64,000 nt of DNA from positions 3,778,480 to 3,842,479 of the forward strand of contig OZ004593.1 in the NCBI GenBank assembly GCA_963924555.1, given 5' to 3'. Source of the stretch: Crambe crambe (Eukaryota; Porifera; Demospongiae; Poecilosclerida; Crambeidae). The position numbers and the translations under genes were made by a program. Below the pieces are notes generated by a model, which had not been told where the DNA came from, made no database searches, and worked only from the letters and a program-made list of their open reading frames with translations. Of the stretch, positions 32,701-46,023 are shown piece by piece (the first letter of the stretch is position 1; each line of letters begins with the position of its first letter).

Positions 32701-35700
32701 TTGATTCCACTTACCAAAGAAAGAATCAATTCTCAGAGCTGATGGCCAGCTTATCATGCTGTAGGTAGGCAGTCAGATAGGCTTACTGGAGCATGTGTAA
32801 GCTATACAGCACAAGGCATCACACCTACTACTGTCTTACAAAACATACAAGGTATCATAATTATCTACTATTGTCATACAAAACATACAAGCTGACTAAC
32901 CAGCTAGCCTAGCTTGACAGCTAGGCATATCTTTTATGCTGATCAAAGGTCAGATATCCAAAGAATTATTTCATTGCATAAAAGAAGTAAAATAGGCTTT
33001 CTGAGCTGATGGCCAATCTAGTATACTGTAGGTGGGGGCTGAAAAGTCTTTGATAGACTTGCAGGAGTATGTGTGAGCTGTCTTAGATATACACACTGAA
33101 ACATGCAGAGGTACAGACTTTAAATTTTGTTATATTTAACACAATTTTTTTTTTGCAAACTTTGGAGTGGAAGTATCTAACCATATGTAGAATCCAGCAT
33201 TTGTCAATACCATCACAAGTAAGCCCCACCCCAAACAGGATATAAATGAAATTGCCAACTTCTACTGCAGTGAGACTTCCACCAATGCTTCTCATATTTC
33301 TTCCCAGTAATGTAAGCATACAAAATAACCCAAAAAGCCTATAATGATTTTCCACTTCAATTACCCTTTAATATACAAAAAATGTTTACCTCCTTGTTGT
33401 GTAGCACCTGTCTGAGCAGCCTGAGCCTGTGCTGCTTGTGCAGCCTGAGCAGCATAGAGCTGCTGATAATATGATGCCCAAGCAGCTTGATGAGCTTGAA
33501 ATAAGTATAAAATTTATCACAGTAATCACTTAATACAAACATTCCTCACATGGATCAGATGCTTGTGGTTGCTGTTGCTGTTGCTGTTGCTGCTGTGACT
33601 GTGGCTATATTTTGACATCTAGTACAATGCATTTATAACATTACAGATAATTATAAACCTGTGTTCCTGCAGCAACATATGCTTGCTGGTAGGAATACTG
33701 AGGATATTGAGCACCTCCAGCCTGAGGATTATATCCCTGACCACCAGCACCCTGAAAACTAAAGAAAATTACCACATCATTAGAAAGAGTTTGTTTGCCT
33801 CAGAACTTTAGTGCTGAGAAACAGTGTATGCTGAAACACAAAATTGTACTGATTCAATAATTGTACTGCACTAGAGTGAAATGTCCCCCTGCAGTCCAGC
33901 CATTTAGCATTGGGCACATGATATTTTCTCTTATAGAACTATCTTGTTATTGATAGTATTTCTTGTTGACCCGACTATGAACTCTTTTTAACTATAGTAA
34001 TTAGTTTTGGATCTAATACAGTAGCAATATATTTCAAATGACAGGTATAGGGAGGGAGGGAGGACTAAGGGCCCCACCATTTCCAGATGAGTGCACCCCA
34101 CCCATTAAGTAAGAATTCGATAGTAATATTGTAGGAACTATGCATTTGCACTCAAGTAATATCTATTGCTGTCACACAAGTTGATGATAATTAGTCTTAT
34201 ATGGCCCATCCATCTTCCTCCCACACAATTCATTTGCTTATGAAGATGGCAAACTCCTTGGGAATAGAAAATCAACCCTTTCCAAATAATTGAAATGAGA
34301 GATTGGTAGAAAAGTTACAAAGAATGGGATATGTCTTTATTTAAAAAAATGAAATGTCACTGTCATTACTACAAAATATAAGATCACCAACTAATACTGC
34401 ATCCAATGATTATCACTTCATTTAAAGTAACATGGACTCTTAAGAAGAGAGGAGATGATACATTTAAAAGGAAGAGGAGAACATTCAACACTAAGGATAC
34501 ATTTCATCCTAGAATAAGTCTACACTAAGGGGGGACATTTCACAGTATGCTTTATAACAGTTTTACTAGGATATAATGTCCAGGGGGGAAACTTACACTA
34601 TGATACCAGTCAGCATTATACCAAATGCATGTTTGAACTGTTGCACCCTTACAATTTGTTACTTAGTACCCAACTACTGTGAAATAATAGTCAGAGCAGC
34701 AACTAGCCCAAAAATACATGCCCAGTTTCTTGTGGAGCAGAAGAAAGCAAAAGGGCCTGGTATAAATTGCATGCATAACTATAAATATTGGTGTCAAATA
34801 GCCCATTAGAGCTAAGCTAGTTCTAGCTCTGGACCTTGATCCACTACTCCCATCAGCAAAACTAATGGAAACACAAGAAAAGGAAAAGCACCGCTCCCCT
34901 CTGAAACAATCAAGCCAAGCTTATGATTGAAAACAAAAGTATAATTTGATAAGCAAAAACACTTCCCAGTTGGTAGCCACACTTCCTTCTTAACTACTTA
35001 TGTTCCTCAATAATGAGGTGAGTTAAATGAGCACAGCAAGAGCAGAAACTTTGAAGAGTCTGTTAGCCATCTTAATGAAGATGTAACAGGCATGCATGAA
35101 AATATATGAGATGGAGTGCATGTGATACAATTGAAATCAAATCCATTTGGTTTATTCCCTACTCCACAAAAAAAGCTGGGCTGGCTAAGCACAAAGTTAA
35201 CTACACCATATAAAAATCATCATATATAGTTCAATCATGTGTCATAAAAAAATGCTTACCCTTGAACTTGCTGACCAGAAAAAGTAGTAGGGTTAGGTAT
35301 TCCCTATGAAGTTAGGATTAAGCAAGTCTTAAAAAACATTACATAACAATACCTCAATTTTCTGTTGAAGCAAGTGCTGTGCTTGTGCAATCTCTTGTTG
35401 GGTGCCTACAGTCAGAGTTTAACACTCAAAATGTATTAGTGCACCAGTACATATAGAAAAACCAACAAACCACGAATATTGAATAGCTTCTCAGCAGGAT
35501 TAGGGTGATTTCCTCTATGAAGTTCAATATGAGCTCCACTCTGAACTTGTAACTGACGAATAGTGTCTCCACCTAATTCACCCACAATGACATGGGAGGA
35601 AAAAGATAATTCTAGAACAGCATTAGAACTACCTCACTTTTATTATGGTTAACAGGTATGAAAATTGATGCTTACGGGTCAAGAGAATTAAAACTAACTC

Positions 35701-38700
35701 CTCTATGAGCATTATTAATTCTAATTTAGCATAATGGGTGAAATTTCGTATCCCAAGTCCAGGTTCTGAGTCATGTACACAAAGATAGGGCTCGAACTTT
35801 TTTCTTTATGCACACAGCAAGACAAAGGAGCAGATAAAACTAATTACTGCTAGAAGAAGCTTTCTAAACAATCATAGATAGGTACTGCTTCATAGAAAGC
35901 AGTCAGTCTGCCAAGTCAGCCTGCCAAGTTAAAAATAAGACAACGGATAAGCTTTTAACCTCCAGTATCTATCTATAGCCATTCCTCTGTTCTATAAGCA
36001 TAATTATATTAACTGTTAGGCACTGGTTTTCTTGCTGCTCTAACTACCTTGCTTATAAGCCCTAGTTATTCTTTTTGCTTATTTTGTTTCCACTTACTAA
36101 GTGACTATTTCTGCATGGAGCTGCTGCTTCTTTGCAGCATTATCACGTGGTGATGTAATAAATGCCTACAGACACTGTTAGGCGGATATTATAAGCTTCT
36201 ATAGCAAGCCTGTATGAGCTTCTATGATAAAGCAAGCTGAATAACTTGTCAAGAAGCCACTCAAATTGCATAAAGCTGGTTTACTGTTTTGCAGACTACA
36301 ACAGACACAAAATACTTTATACATATTCTGTGCTCATGAGTATTCAGACTTTTCTTCAGGATATACCGTATACGAGTTAATTTTGGCGGGAGTTTTATTT
36401 GGTGTTTGTACCATGGAAGGCTTTTGGCGGACATTATAATGGCAGCGGCGTGGCACATATTTTTATACCATGTGTGCATGCGCATGGGTGCCAAGCAAGC
36501 CAGGAGGAGCAAGCCAGGAGCAAGCCATGGAGTTTCACTTGAGTAGTTGTATTTGAGGCTATTACGTATACAAAGCTATCTGAAATTCAAACGTGGGGAG
36601 TTATTCAGCTGTCAAGGGAAGAAGGAACAGATGGCAAAGTATATGTAGTTGGCCATATTCCGAGATTGATGTCAGCTGCCTGCTCACTTCCTCCTTCTTC
36701 AAGAACTTTCAAAGAGCCATCACAATCACCAAACAGATGGTTATGTAGTCTTGCGCGTGCTGCTCATTGTTTCACAAGCTCAAGATATCACTCAACCCCC
36801 ACCCCCAGCCACTAGCCCTATTATAGAGCTAGATATTGGCAGACATCATTATTAGCGGTTCAAAGACAGATCGCCAAATTTAATACATCACCAAATTTAA
36901 CTCGTATACAGTGATTATCATACACAAAGCAAAGTACTCTTACAGAATTGTTTCTACAACCTGTCTTATGAATAAATCTTGACTTATGATGCACTGGTTA
37001 GGAACTCCTACAGTGAAAAACTACCACTTCCTATTCTACAATCAAGGGTAAAATAAAGACACTACCGCTGCAGAGAAACTCAAAACGTTCTGCATCAATT
37101 TTCTCAAAATGTAGCTATGTGAAGACAGTATCTCATACTTATATTCAAGAGTGTCTCTTTTGCCTTCAGTTGCAAGGTAGTGGATTTGGATGTTAGAAAT
37201 CATACTTTCTCATGAAAATGTTACTCGCAATTGGGGTGTGGCTATAACTTGTTTTCTTGTACAATTAATATCCAGTTTCTTAAATAAATAGAAGTCAAAA
37301 TCTCCTACAATTTTAAGCTGGAAGCACTGTACTGCCCTTATAAAATGGATAATGAATATTACCTTTTCCAATAATGAGACCACATTTATTAGCAGGAACT
37401 GGAAACTGTACAGTCACTACACCAGGTCCAGTGGGATTAGGAAGTTCAATATGAGGCTTGAATCCAGCTCCACCAGTGCGACGCTAAAATTTAGATATTG
37501 TTAAAAATTTTGGCTGTGGTGCAATATAACGAGACTAGAGAGCCTTAGAATTACTTCTTAAAATGTCAACTATCACTTCTTTTATAGTACTGTGCTTAAT
37601 AAGAAATGCTGGGTCATTAATTTTTATGTTCTGCAGAACCCTCACAGATCTCTCAATCATTCAATCAGCTGGATCATGGTGAATACTGGACAGTACAACT
37701 TAGGAGCATCTAATAATGAAGTAATTAAAAATATATGTACCACATTTAATCCAACCGGACTGCCACCACCTCCAATACCACTTTTATTAGATACCTGAAA
37801 GTTGAAGTGCAATACAATTTATTGACAGAAACCCAAGATGATAATAAACAGAACAATTCAATTAATTCAAAGTCAAGGAGGACAAAGAAACTAAACCACT
37901 AGAATTTCAATCATATTACTTGTGCAATGGAAGTACTGAAAGTCCTCAGAGCACATTATGTATAAGCAAAAAAAAAGTCTGATACTACAGCAATGTGTAA
38001 AATTTTACAGCAAGCAAGCACTTTACCTCTGCAACAATATCTTCAACCATTTTCTGAGCCCTATGACATGATTCTGGATTCCCAGATATAGTTGCTATTC
38101 TGTAGTCAGTCCCAGGAATATCTGTTTAAGGGAGAGCGGTTAGACATAATATCGGGCTCACATTGTCATGTCTCTGCATAAATAGCAAGTAAAATACTTA
38201 ATACCCTGGCATGACTTTCTATGTTATAGGTTTGTTTGGTCATGAATTAAACAAGGTTGCAGTATTTATACTTCATTAAAAAAGCAGCTCCTTTCAACAA
38301 CAGAATAAATGAAGACACCTATAAAACAGTTTATCAGACTGGAAAATTAGTCTACTCTAAGGTGGAGATCAAAAGGGTGAACTTTACAACTTCTACCATC
38401 TAGCTCCCCAGACAAGCTCACCCACAAAGGGGACAGTGTCTGAATATGGTATTAGGGAGCAAAGTTGACTTGGTGGTAAAATTTTTTCTACTTGGAATGT
38501 GCTCTTGGTATTAAGAAGTCCGAAAGAAAAAGAAATATATACCATTTTGAAACTGCAACCTGACTCCACAAGTATTCTGAATATTGTTGATGTGTTCTCC
38601 ATTACGTCCTATAACAAACCCCACCAATGCCTTTGGAACTTCAATCTAACAAAAGAAAAAAACTTAATGTCTCTGTTGATAATAATATTTATAAGTGCAC

Positions 38701-41700
38701 CTCAGTTGTCTGAGCCATTCCATGCCCTCGAGCCTAAGTACATTGAAAAGCAGTAATTTTAGCAACTTCACATAAAAATATTGTGTGAATGCACATTAAA
38801 CAAAGATCTAAACTTACCAAGTTTCATTATAGTCACATACATAGATATTGGACACAATTTTAACAATCTTAAATGGTCTAGATCTGAATGATTTCTTTGT
38901 ACCCATCAAATAGTACCACAATAACTTTTTAGAACTAATTATTGTGGGTCGCAGTCAGGAAATTTCTCTTGCACAAATTTGTAAGCAATAAGAATTAAAT
39001 AACCTATAGCTTGCGTTTATTGTGCTTATAACAAAATCTACACCTGTTGTGACTCCTTTTAGTAATTACCTCTAAATCCTTTTGCTCTATAAGTTGTAGT
39101 ACCAGTTCCCGTGCTTTCTGCACAATACATGTACAAAGACAATGTATACAAACAGTATTATGATAAACTTACTGCACAACTTCCTGCTGAACCAGTCATT
39201 CTGAGAGGTTTTTCTGGTGCATTAGCATAAGCTCCATCTTGTATCATCTGCATTTTACACCCAGCACTTTCCTTCAAAAGAATAAAATAATAACATCACA
39301 CCTCCAAGTATCTAAATCAATTACTTGCAAAGTTTTGATCATTTCTCCCCCTTTTCCTAGGAGGATTGAAAACAAAGTAGGTATGTATAATTGTTATAAT
39401 TTTTTTTTATGTAGCATACCTATAACAAGTCCAACCTTGGAAGCAGGAACCATAAGCTCATACACTTCCTGACCAGGTTCAACAAGAGCCTACACAAGCA
39501 GAAATAACTGTTATGCAAAATATTTGCTATTAATAAAACAACATACAGGCATGTTAGTAGCTCCACCAGCATCTTCCACAACCCTACTGACAAGTATTTT
39601 CGCTCTCCTATTGATGACCACAGAAATGAATATGAATATCATAATGGGAGTGGGTAATACTTTCATAGTTTTTAGGTTAACAAATTACCAAAGAATTTCT
39701 ATCTAGACACCTACACCCGTACATGTGGTGCATACCAGCAGCTCAGCCCAAAGAAGATGCTACTAAAGTTAAAAAGAACTAACTGAAGTGGAAAATGACC
39801 TGAGGGTTATCTGGTTCTTGTTGAGATTGCAATTGTTAGTATAGCCTCCATGCTTTGAATATAACATACAGGGTGTGGTCTAGATGTGTAATCAAATTTT
39901 ATCCAGGAACTATCATAATCATTGAAACCCTGTTATAGGAATCAATAAAAAATATATATCTTACTCTACAGTTTCTTGAGTTCCACATATGGACACACAC
40001 CTTTCCCCATTTACTTCAGAACCATCTATTCATATGAAAATCCGTAGATAAAATTAAATAAACATACTTCATAGCAATACCTGGAGCAACTTGAATACGT
40101 GCTCCAGATTCTGCCTGCAGCTTGCTTATCATCTCGCCCTGTCTACCTATGACTATGCATATTAAAATCATCATTGGAGCATAATTAAAATCATCATTGG
40201 AATCCTAAGTATGAAAAAGTAAACACCTATGTTCAAATAGTTATAGGGTGCTATAAAATCTACTCATCCCCTTCCCAAATAAATTATAGAGCACTATTAT
40301 GTAGGAATGACCTGACCTTTCATAGAAGTTTTACAATTATGGGCAAATTATAATTATGGAGCAGTGTTTGTTGACAAATAGAAGAAAAGGTAAACTACAA
40401 TAATAATTTCATCACAATAAATATTTTGTACAGGTCGAAACATCCCATATCACTTCCTCCACCACAACACACCATCCTTACTGCACCTCTACCATTGCCC
40501 TCTACCAGCACCACAAGATCGAAGATACTTTCACACCCTACCCCACAACTATTATTAGCTGTCTTAATGACTTATTATCTTGCCAAGCAACTAGCGCTGT
40601 TTAAAAATCATGAATACACGAAACTTCCATCTGAACGTGGTTGGATCATATATTACTGATGGTATACAACCAAAAGAACACGTCAACAAATTCATAAATA
40701 ATTATTTATGAGGAGTTCTTACCAAATGGTAGTCACAAAAAAAGCAGTGTTAAGTTTCCATAATTATGAGGGCCAGAGGTCATCATCACACTCCCATGAT
40801 AATCCAATATATAATAAGCACAAGTAACATTTTCTGCATGCTGCTCTACTCAGTATGTCAGTTAAAAAAAATAAAAATAAAAACATACCAAGTACAAAAA
40901 TTAACAAAACTAAATAATTTGGTATGACATGCACTCTAGAGCTTCATTCTTCCATCTCTATGTACTGACTACTGTCATAATAGAGCCAAAAATTATGCCA
41001 TCTTCTAATTCTTTGAGAAAACATGAATAGTTCGGTGAGGCCAGCAGGACGCCATTTTATTTTCTCTATGTAGCATAGGTACGGAGCACAATTTGAAAGG
41101 CTGGCTGGCCTATGCTTTAGAGCTTAGACCTAAAGAAGAAAGGTTCTGAATATAGCACTAAAGCTAGTCAGCGAATCCAACAATGCAGAAATGCTTTCTA
41201 GCTTATAAGCTTGGAAATATAAGCCAACTAAGTGTGCAACCAAAAGTAGTCAAATGATGTTCTCCATCTAAAACAAGGGCACGTGCACCAGCAAACTAAA
41301 TGCTGCTCTGGACTCTTTCATTACAATAGTCATGGACAGTAAATACAGACCAGTGACTGATTCTGGCTACACCTTTGATATATTGTGCTTGGTTTGGGGT
41401 TATCCTCTGTGACCATGAATGATCCAACCAACGTTACGTTTACCAAGCATATAGCATTTATGGTTGACAGGGAGTGTTTTTATTTTTATTAAGTGACAGT
41501 GATCATCAAGAAATGCCAACAATTTCGAAAACATCAGGACTCCTAGACAAAGATAAAAGGAGTACTATTAAAGAAGATACTTTTTATCATTGGAGTGGGC
41601 TCCTATTATAAGAAACTAGCTTCTCTCTGATTCTAGTTCAAAATCCCGCCCCTTGTGTGGCATAGTATGTGGTTCTTCATTTTTCTACTTGGTATGCGGT

Positions 41701-41711
41701 TGACCTTGGAG

Positions 41712-41748
<37 letters not shown>

Positions 41749-44700
41749 CTAGCTGTATAGAATGTTGATACTTACCTAATCCTACTAATCTGTTAGGAAC
41801 TTTTATTTCAACAGATAACATATGGTTTAAACCCAATTGAGCTCCAACCCTACATATCAAAAAGAAAAGCTGCACATCAGAATATATATTTTGGGTCTTA
41901 TATTTCATAAAAGAAGAGTTTGTTCATTAAAAAATGAAAAGCACTGAGCACACATAGACAAAAAGAGTCTGCTATTATACAGAATAAAAGACTTGATGCT
42001 TCGCTATAATGTGCAGTGGACTCCCTCTATTGGGGCCAGGAGAAGTGTCATCCTGATTAGAGGGGTGGCCTCATTTCAGGGGTCCTGATTAGAGGGAGTT
42101 CACTGCATTCACTGCATTAAATAAGGGTTCTACCCTGTCAATACTTATAGAAAATGATATTGTACAGCAAGGATCAGATTCATTTAAGCTGGTACAATTA
42201 ATGTTTACTCTGAATGCAGATGGATCTTGCATATCTCATAGAGAATGCTAGGTTTTGAAGGCCTTTACTTGTGTTCTGCATGTACATGATATACTGCTTA
42301 TTAAGGTTGCTGCAGTCATTCTAGGGACTGCAAAAATGTCTGCCACATTGTATGTTGAAAGTTAGCAGGTTAGGAAATGACATCATTATTTTTGAACATG
42401 TCCATAGTGCAGCCATTTTTGAGTGACTAATGTGGTATAAAAACTATAGCATTTTGAACGAACAATTTTAGAAGGACGTGAAAGAATTTGTTGTAAAATG
42501 ACACTGCTAGAGTCCTAGCACACTGAAGGTGTTCAGTCTTCAAGTCAGAAGTTGCTGATAGTAGAAGAAAACTATTCTTGTGTTATGAAAGAAAATGTTT
42601 TATATTCATCAGTCCCATCCATACTTACATTCTATGGTGCTCTAGTAAGCTAGCTACCCAAGTTACAGCATTTATGGTAGTCATAGCTCTGTCTGCTTTC
42701 TGTTAGCCTACTTATGATTGTATAGCTTCTGCTTGCTAATATGATTTTCTCTGTTGCTGATTATGAAATCTTGAGCTTTGCACTACTTTCTCAGGCAATC
42801 ATTAACTTGCCTACTGCCTTTTCTCTTGCTGCTTACGTAGCTCTCTTTCTGCTTTCTCACTTCCCTACTTGTGACTTTGTAGATTCTGTTCTTGCTATTT
42901 GAGCTCTTTTGTAAGCTGTTCTTGCTATTTGAGCTCTTTTGTAAGCCTTTTCAGTCATAAAACTTTGTACCCTCTGCACTCACTGTTTGGATTTTCCAGT
43001 ACTTTTTCAGCTTGCCTACTGCCTTGCCGGTTTGAGACTTTGTAGCTTCTATTCTTGCCATTCAAGGCTTTCTTGTAGGCTCTCTTGCTGCTTTTCAGAT
43101 GATCATAAAATCTTGAGCTTTGTACTGCTCTCTACTTACTCAATTGCTAGCTGGCTGGCCTGGCTGAGCTTGCGCATGCATATAACTATTACTAATAAGA
43201 TGTGTGTAAGCATACTCCAGCACTGCACTTCAGCATTTCAGTGCTGAGGCAAAAAGCCTATTTATGTTGATCACATATATGCATATATTGCTCTGTGATA
43301 CATGTAACTTACTTAGCAATTGCTGCCTGAGCAATAGCTTGGGCACTAGCACCACCCTCGATAGTTGGCTTTTTCATTTGAGGACCATTGTCTCCTGTGA
43401 ATTCAAAACTACTCACCATTTCTATCATTGAACCATGTAATCATACCATCATCCAGTGGCCTTTTTCTTGAATTTGCATCTAATATTAATAGCAATAATC
43501 TCTCTACCACATCAAGGTTGATATCATGACTAAAATTATCTGAACTTTGGCAAATTCAATACCAAGGTTCCAGTATACTGTGATCTTATCATGGAAGTAT
43601 ATACTTTGAAACATGGAACTCAAACATACCATCTCCATTGATACTTATTCCTGCTGCAGGCAACATTTTTGCAGCAATCTACAGATATAGCAATAATGCA
43701 TACATTAAAAGAAGAGTACACCAAATTCAGTCTTAATGTCATAAACATTAACAAGTTAGTCTTTTAACAAGGTGGCCTTTTAAAAGACTAGGAATGCCTC
43801 CGCATGACTTCAGTGCAACCTTTGATATTTTAAACTTTCAAAATAATGCACACTGAGGAACATGGCTTATTGTAGTAAGGTTGGTATTTACATAGCAAGT
43901 GTTTAATGCTTTAATGGCTCTCTATCTTCCATGAGTACCTCAACGCTTCGTTGCCATCACAGATCTCTAAAGCAACTTCATACTTCATGCTATTAATTTA
44001 GAGAGCACCTACGTAACTCAACTTCATTTTGGACATCAGATCAGAAATTGTACCATGTTGATGATCCTTTACCATATATATGTAGCTGCCACATGTAACA
44101 TGTAGTTCATTTCAATCTAATCTTGGTTGTTGCATGTGCCCATTTTATAAAAGAGCAAAGAAATTTTGATAGGAAATCATTGGGTATAGGAGTTTGTTAG
44201 AGTATTATATGGAGCAGTGTTTATTGACGAACGATGACAAAGAAATTGAATAGGTAAAACTAGTAATGATTTCATCATAATAAATTTTGGGCAGGTGGAA
44301 ACATCCCATACAACACTCGTCTTTACAATCCTTATTGCACCTCCACCAGCACAAGAGTGGCTGAAGATGCTTTCACACCCTACCCCATAAATATCATTAT
44401 CGTAACTAACTCATTATCTACAAGGAGCTCTAATATTATAACTAATTTTTATACCATTGAAAAGTTTGCATAATTATGAGGGTTAGAGGTCATCATCATG
44501 CACACTTGGTAACAATACGTACAATAAGCACAATGAACATACACTACATGCTGCTCTACTTGGTATGTTGCTTACGCTTGGAAAAAAAATCCAGAGTGAT
44601 AGACCTTTGTCTAAGCTATAAAATGTGCATTGCACATGTCCCCTTCAAACTTTGTGACCCCAAAATTGTAGTGCATCATGGAGTTTCTGACATGAAGTGC

Positions 44701-45112
44701 AACTAGATTAGTTGCCAGGTTGGATGTACCTTACAGGCTCTGGATAAATGGCCAATACAATGGTCTGGATTCCAGCAACAATAGCTAGACTATGCCCCCC
44801 TTGAACAAGAAGGAAAAAAATTGCAAATTGAAATAGAGCATGTTTGCCTCCAGGATATTCACTATTAATGCTCGAGTACCATCTTATTAGAAGATACTGA
44901 TCTTAAGTGGTGTCATAGTTCTGTGGGTTTGATTGAATTATAACTCCAATCAAAGCTTTTATACCAACAGTAGCAAAGGTGAGAACTAGACTCTGTTCTA
45001 ACCAACTAAATCAAACTGGTTTCGAATTAATTTTCTACATGCAGGGCCGTCAAATTCTCACCTCCCTTGCCCTTTTAACAGCTTCTGCAACACCAACTGG
45101 ATTATCAGCCAT
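29737..45112 (-). CDS. FUBP1: FUBP/KSRP-family four-KH-domain protein, 24 exons
   Basis: Exons (high to low): 45062-45112, 43630-43678, 43313-43394, 41776-41849, 40081-40152, 39965-40025, 39547-39607, 39420-39489, 39325-39356, 39173-39271, 39070-39117, 38543-38645, 38027-38121, 37744-37794, 37363-37483, 35471-35572, 35353-35405, 35260-35303, 33659-33758, 33550-33604, 33390-33494, 31903-31965, 29853-30031, 29737-29739. Every phase joins; product 590 aa, starting MADNPVGVAEAVKRARE. KH domains with GXXG loops GRQG (88-91), GKGG (174-177), GRNG (246-249) and GKGG (355-358). The tail is rich in Q, A and G with AAWASYYQQ near 478 and QWAEYYRSMGYAYYG near 550, the tyrosine-motif repeats of FUBP proteins. 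FUBPs bind single-stranded DNA (MYC FUSE) and AU-rich or intronic RNA; human members are about 570-710 aa. Which paralogue it equals (FUBP1, FUBP3, KHSRP) cannot be told; the symbol denotes the family. The stop is the first codon of the last exon. Confidence 0.93.
30190..30610 (+). repeat. Dispersed repeat in FUBP intron
   Basis: Blocks CTAGAGCTTCATTCTTC, GTACTGACTA, AGTTCAGTGAGG, ACACCATTTTCTTTTC and AATATAGCACTAAAGCTAG recur in the same order at 40880-41240, and in weaker form at 19040-19130 and 23110-23230. It is non-coding and probably an old MITE family. Confidence 0.65.
31418..31660. repeat. Alternating purine-pyrimidine tract (ATGCAT/ACATGT-rich)
   Basis: Simple, non-tandem sequence is dominated by GCATAT, ACATGT and GTGTGCA words. 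A second tract of the same character lies at 32430-32700 in the neighbouring intron. Open frames on both strands here are composition artefacts. Confidence 0.6.
32171..32297 (-). CDS. Orphan spliced-looking exon inside a FUBP intron
   Basis: The reverse strand has TTTTGCTCCAG, then an open 127-nt exon reading WVVDNSLTVVQEGAIKSG and CEVEAIFKKKLYLAIVLEIG, then GTAAGTTAA. The pattern (an acidic strand, a ...VEAIFKKKLYLA strand, hydrophobic end) resembles the small beta-barrel that precedes BEN-type domains in many invertebrate multi-copy proteins; that is tentative. It cannot be a FUBP exon because in the host phase it hits a stop. No partner exons were found nearby, so it may be a captured fragment. 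Confidence 0.4.
33565..33596 (-). repeat. CAACAG repeat encoding a glutamine tract
   Basis: Within FUBP exon 33550-33604 the coding strand repeats CAACAG, giving about eight consecutive glutamines. The tract is likely to vary in length. Confidence 0.85.
40345..40830 (+). repeat. Intronic duplicate, copy 1
   Basis: Blocks GGAGCAGTGTTTGTTGAC, GAAACATCCCATA, CTTTCACACCCTACCCCA and GGTCATCATCA occur in the same order and strand at 44205-44600. Both lie in FUBP introns and are non-coding. Confidence 0.65.
41709..41746 (+). repeat. GA microsatellite
   Basis: A near-perfect (GA)n run of about 38 nt sits just downstream of the FUBP exon 41776-41849 in transcript direction, so it follows that exon's donor. 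Confidence 0.95.
42330..42650 (-). repeat. Second copy of the 14148-14605 element
   Basis: It shares TATGTTGAAAGTTAGCAGGTTAG-type, TTTTTGAACATGTC, AATGTGGTATAAA and CTAGCACACTGAAGGTGTTC-type blocks, partly rearranged relative to the SKI2 intron copy. Confidence 0.55.
42650..43170 (+). repeat. Degenerate pyrimidine-rich tandem array
   Basis: Words CTTTGTAG, TTCTTGCTATTTGAGCTC, TCTTGCTGCTT and GCTTGCCTACTGCC recur about every 60-110 nt; one 28-bp unit (GTTCTTGCTATTTGAGCTCT) is perfectly doubled at 42887-42945. It lies in the FUBP intron upstream of exon 41776-41849. Confidence 0.65.
44205..44600 (+). repeat. Intronic duplicate, copy 2
   Basis: Partner of 40345-40830; the same block order and strand, 3.9 kb apart. 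Divergence suggests an old transposon copy rather than recent duplication. Confidence 0.65.
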
Positions 45113-45229
45113 ACTGGTTTGCTCTCAGTCTGTACAATAACTTATGCTAGCTTCTAGCTCGTGCGCTCGATCAGTTTACCGTAGCCGACCCTTTACCATA
45201 ATTTATCTGATCAGCAATACACGTACAGT

Positions 45230-45358
45230 GGTTGCTTGACACTTGTACTTCAGCCACCGAATGGACCAATCAAATTTGCAGGCAATGATGTCAGCAATCA
45301 GCATGAATCTTATTGGTCCATGTGACCTTGCTGACTGAAGTACTAGTGTCAAGCAACC
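45230..45358. repeat. Inverted repeat upstream of the FUBP start
   Basis: Left arm GGTTGCTTGACACTTGTACT (45230-45270) pairs with the right arm ending AGTACTAGTGTCAAGCAACC (45312-45358). Both arms end inward in ATGGACCAAT or ATTGGTCCAT. It lies 120-250 bp upstream of the FUBP ATG, so in its presumed promoter or 5' untranslated region. The inner ATTGG/CCAAT pair resembles a CCAAT box, which may be incidental. Confidence 0.75.
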
Positions 45359-45399
45359 TGCAATTCACTGCAGTTTTCAGATCTCTATCAGATGCATTA

Positions 45400-46020
45400 G
45401 AGATGCAGCTCATACAGAGATCATGCCATCAAGTCTGCACCAGTCACACTGAATCTGGTTTTCACCTTGTGGAATAGACCTATCACCTTACATGTTCTTA
45501 CATGTCTACATCATTATATCATAGATTCTGTCAAATGTAGGGTCCCCTCTAGGACATTCTACACTAGGGCAGAGTGTCCCTTAGCATAGACTGTCCCTCC
45601 CAAACTCAATAGTTGAACCCAACCTTATTTTTGTGAAAATCTTTATCAGCACTGTAACTAGAATGTCCTCAATCTAGGTAGAAAGAAGCCTGACCATGTA
45701 TTCATGCATGTTCTAACTAGCTATAGCTATTATTAGCTGCTGTTTAGGCTCACAAAAACAAAACAAACAACTAAACAGTCAAAATCCGATTGTTGTTCAT
45801 TAAAATAATCTCTGCCAGTGTCACAACTATAGTGAGCTACAGCAACTATAGTGAGCAACTATTGAGCTAGCTATAGCTAACGTAAGTGTACGTTGCATCA
45901 TCATGGAATAGAGATTATATTAGCTATAATGACAGTTGATACTATTATTTTGTATGTACCAATCTACTTCCTTTTCCTTTCCTTTAGTTGGTGCTACAAC
46001 TTCATGATATCATTTTACCG
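45400..46020. other. Intergenic filler upstream of FUBP
   Basis: No gene or family is recognised. It has simple tandem pieces such as AACTATAGTGAGC near 45825-45865. Confidence 0.35.
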
Positions 46021-46023
46021 TAA

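Noticed and set aside
41633-41908. 91-codon minus frame taken as a gene
   Set aside because: Only the part at 41776-41849 is real, as a FUBP exon; the rest is intron, including the GA microsatellite.
42650-43170. CRISPR-like spaced repeats
   Set aside because: Units are degenerate and of uneven spacing, in an intron of an animal gene; it is an ordinary tandem array.
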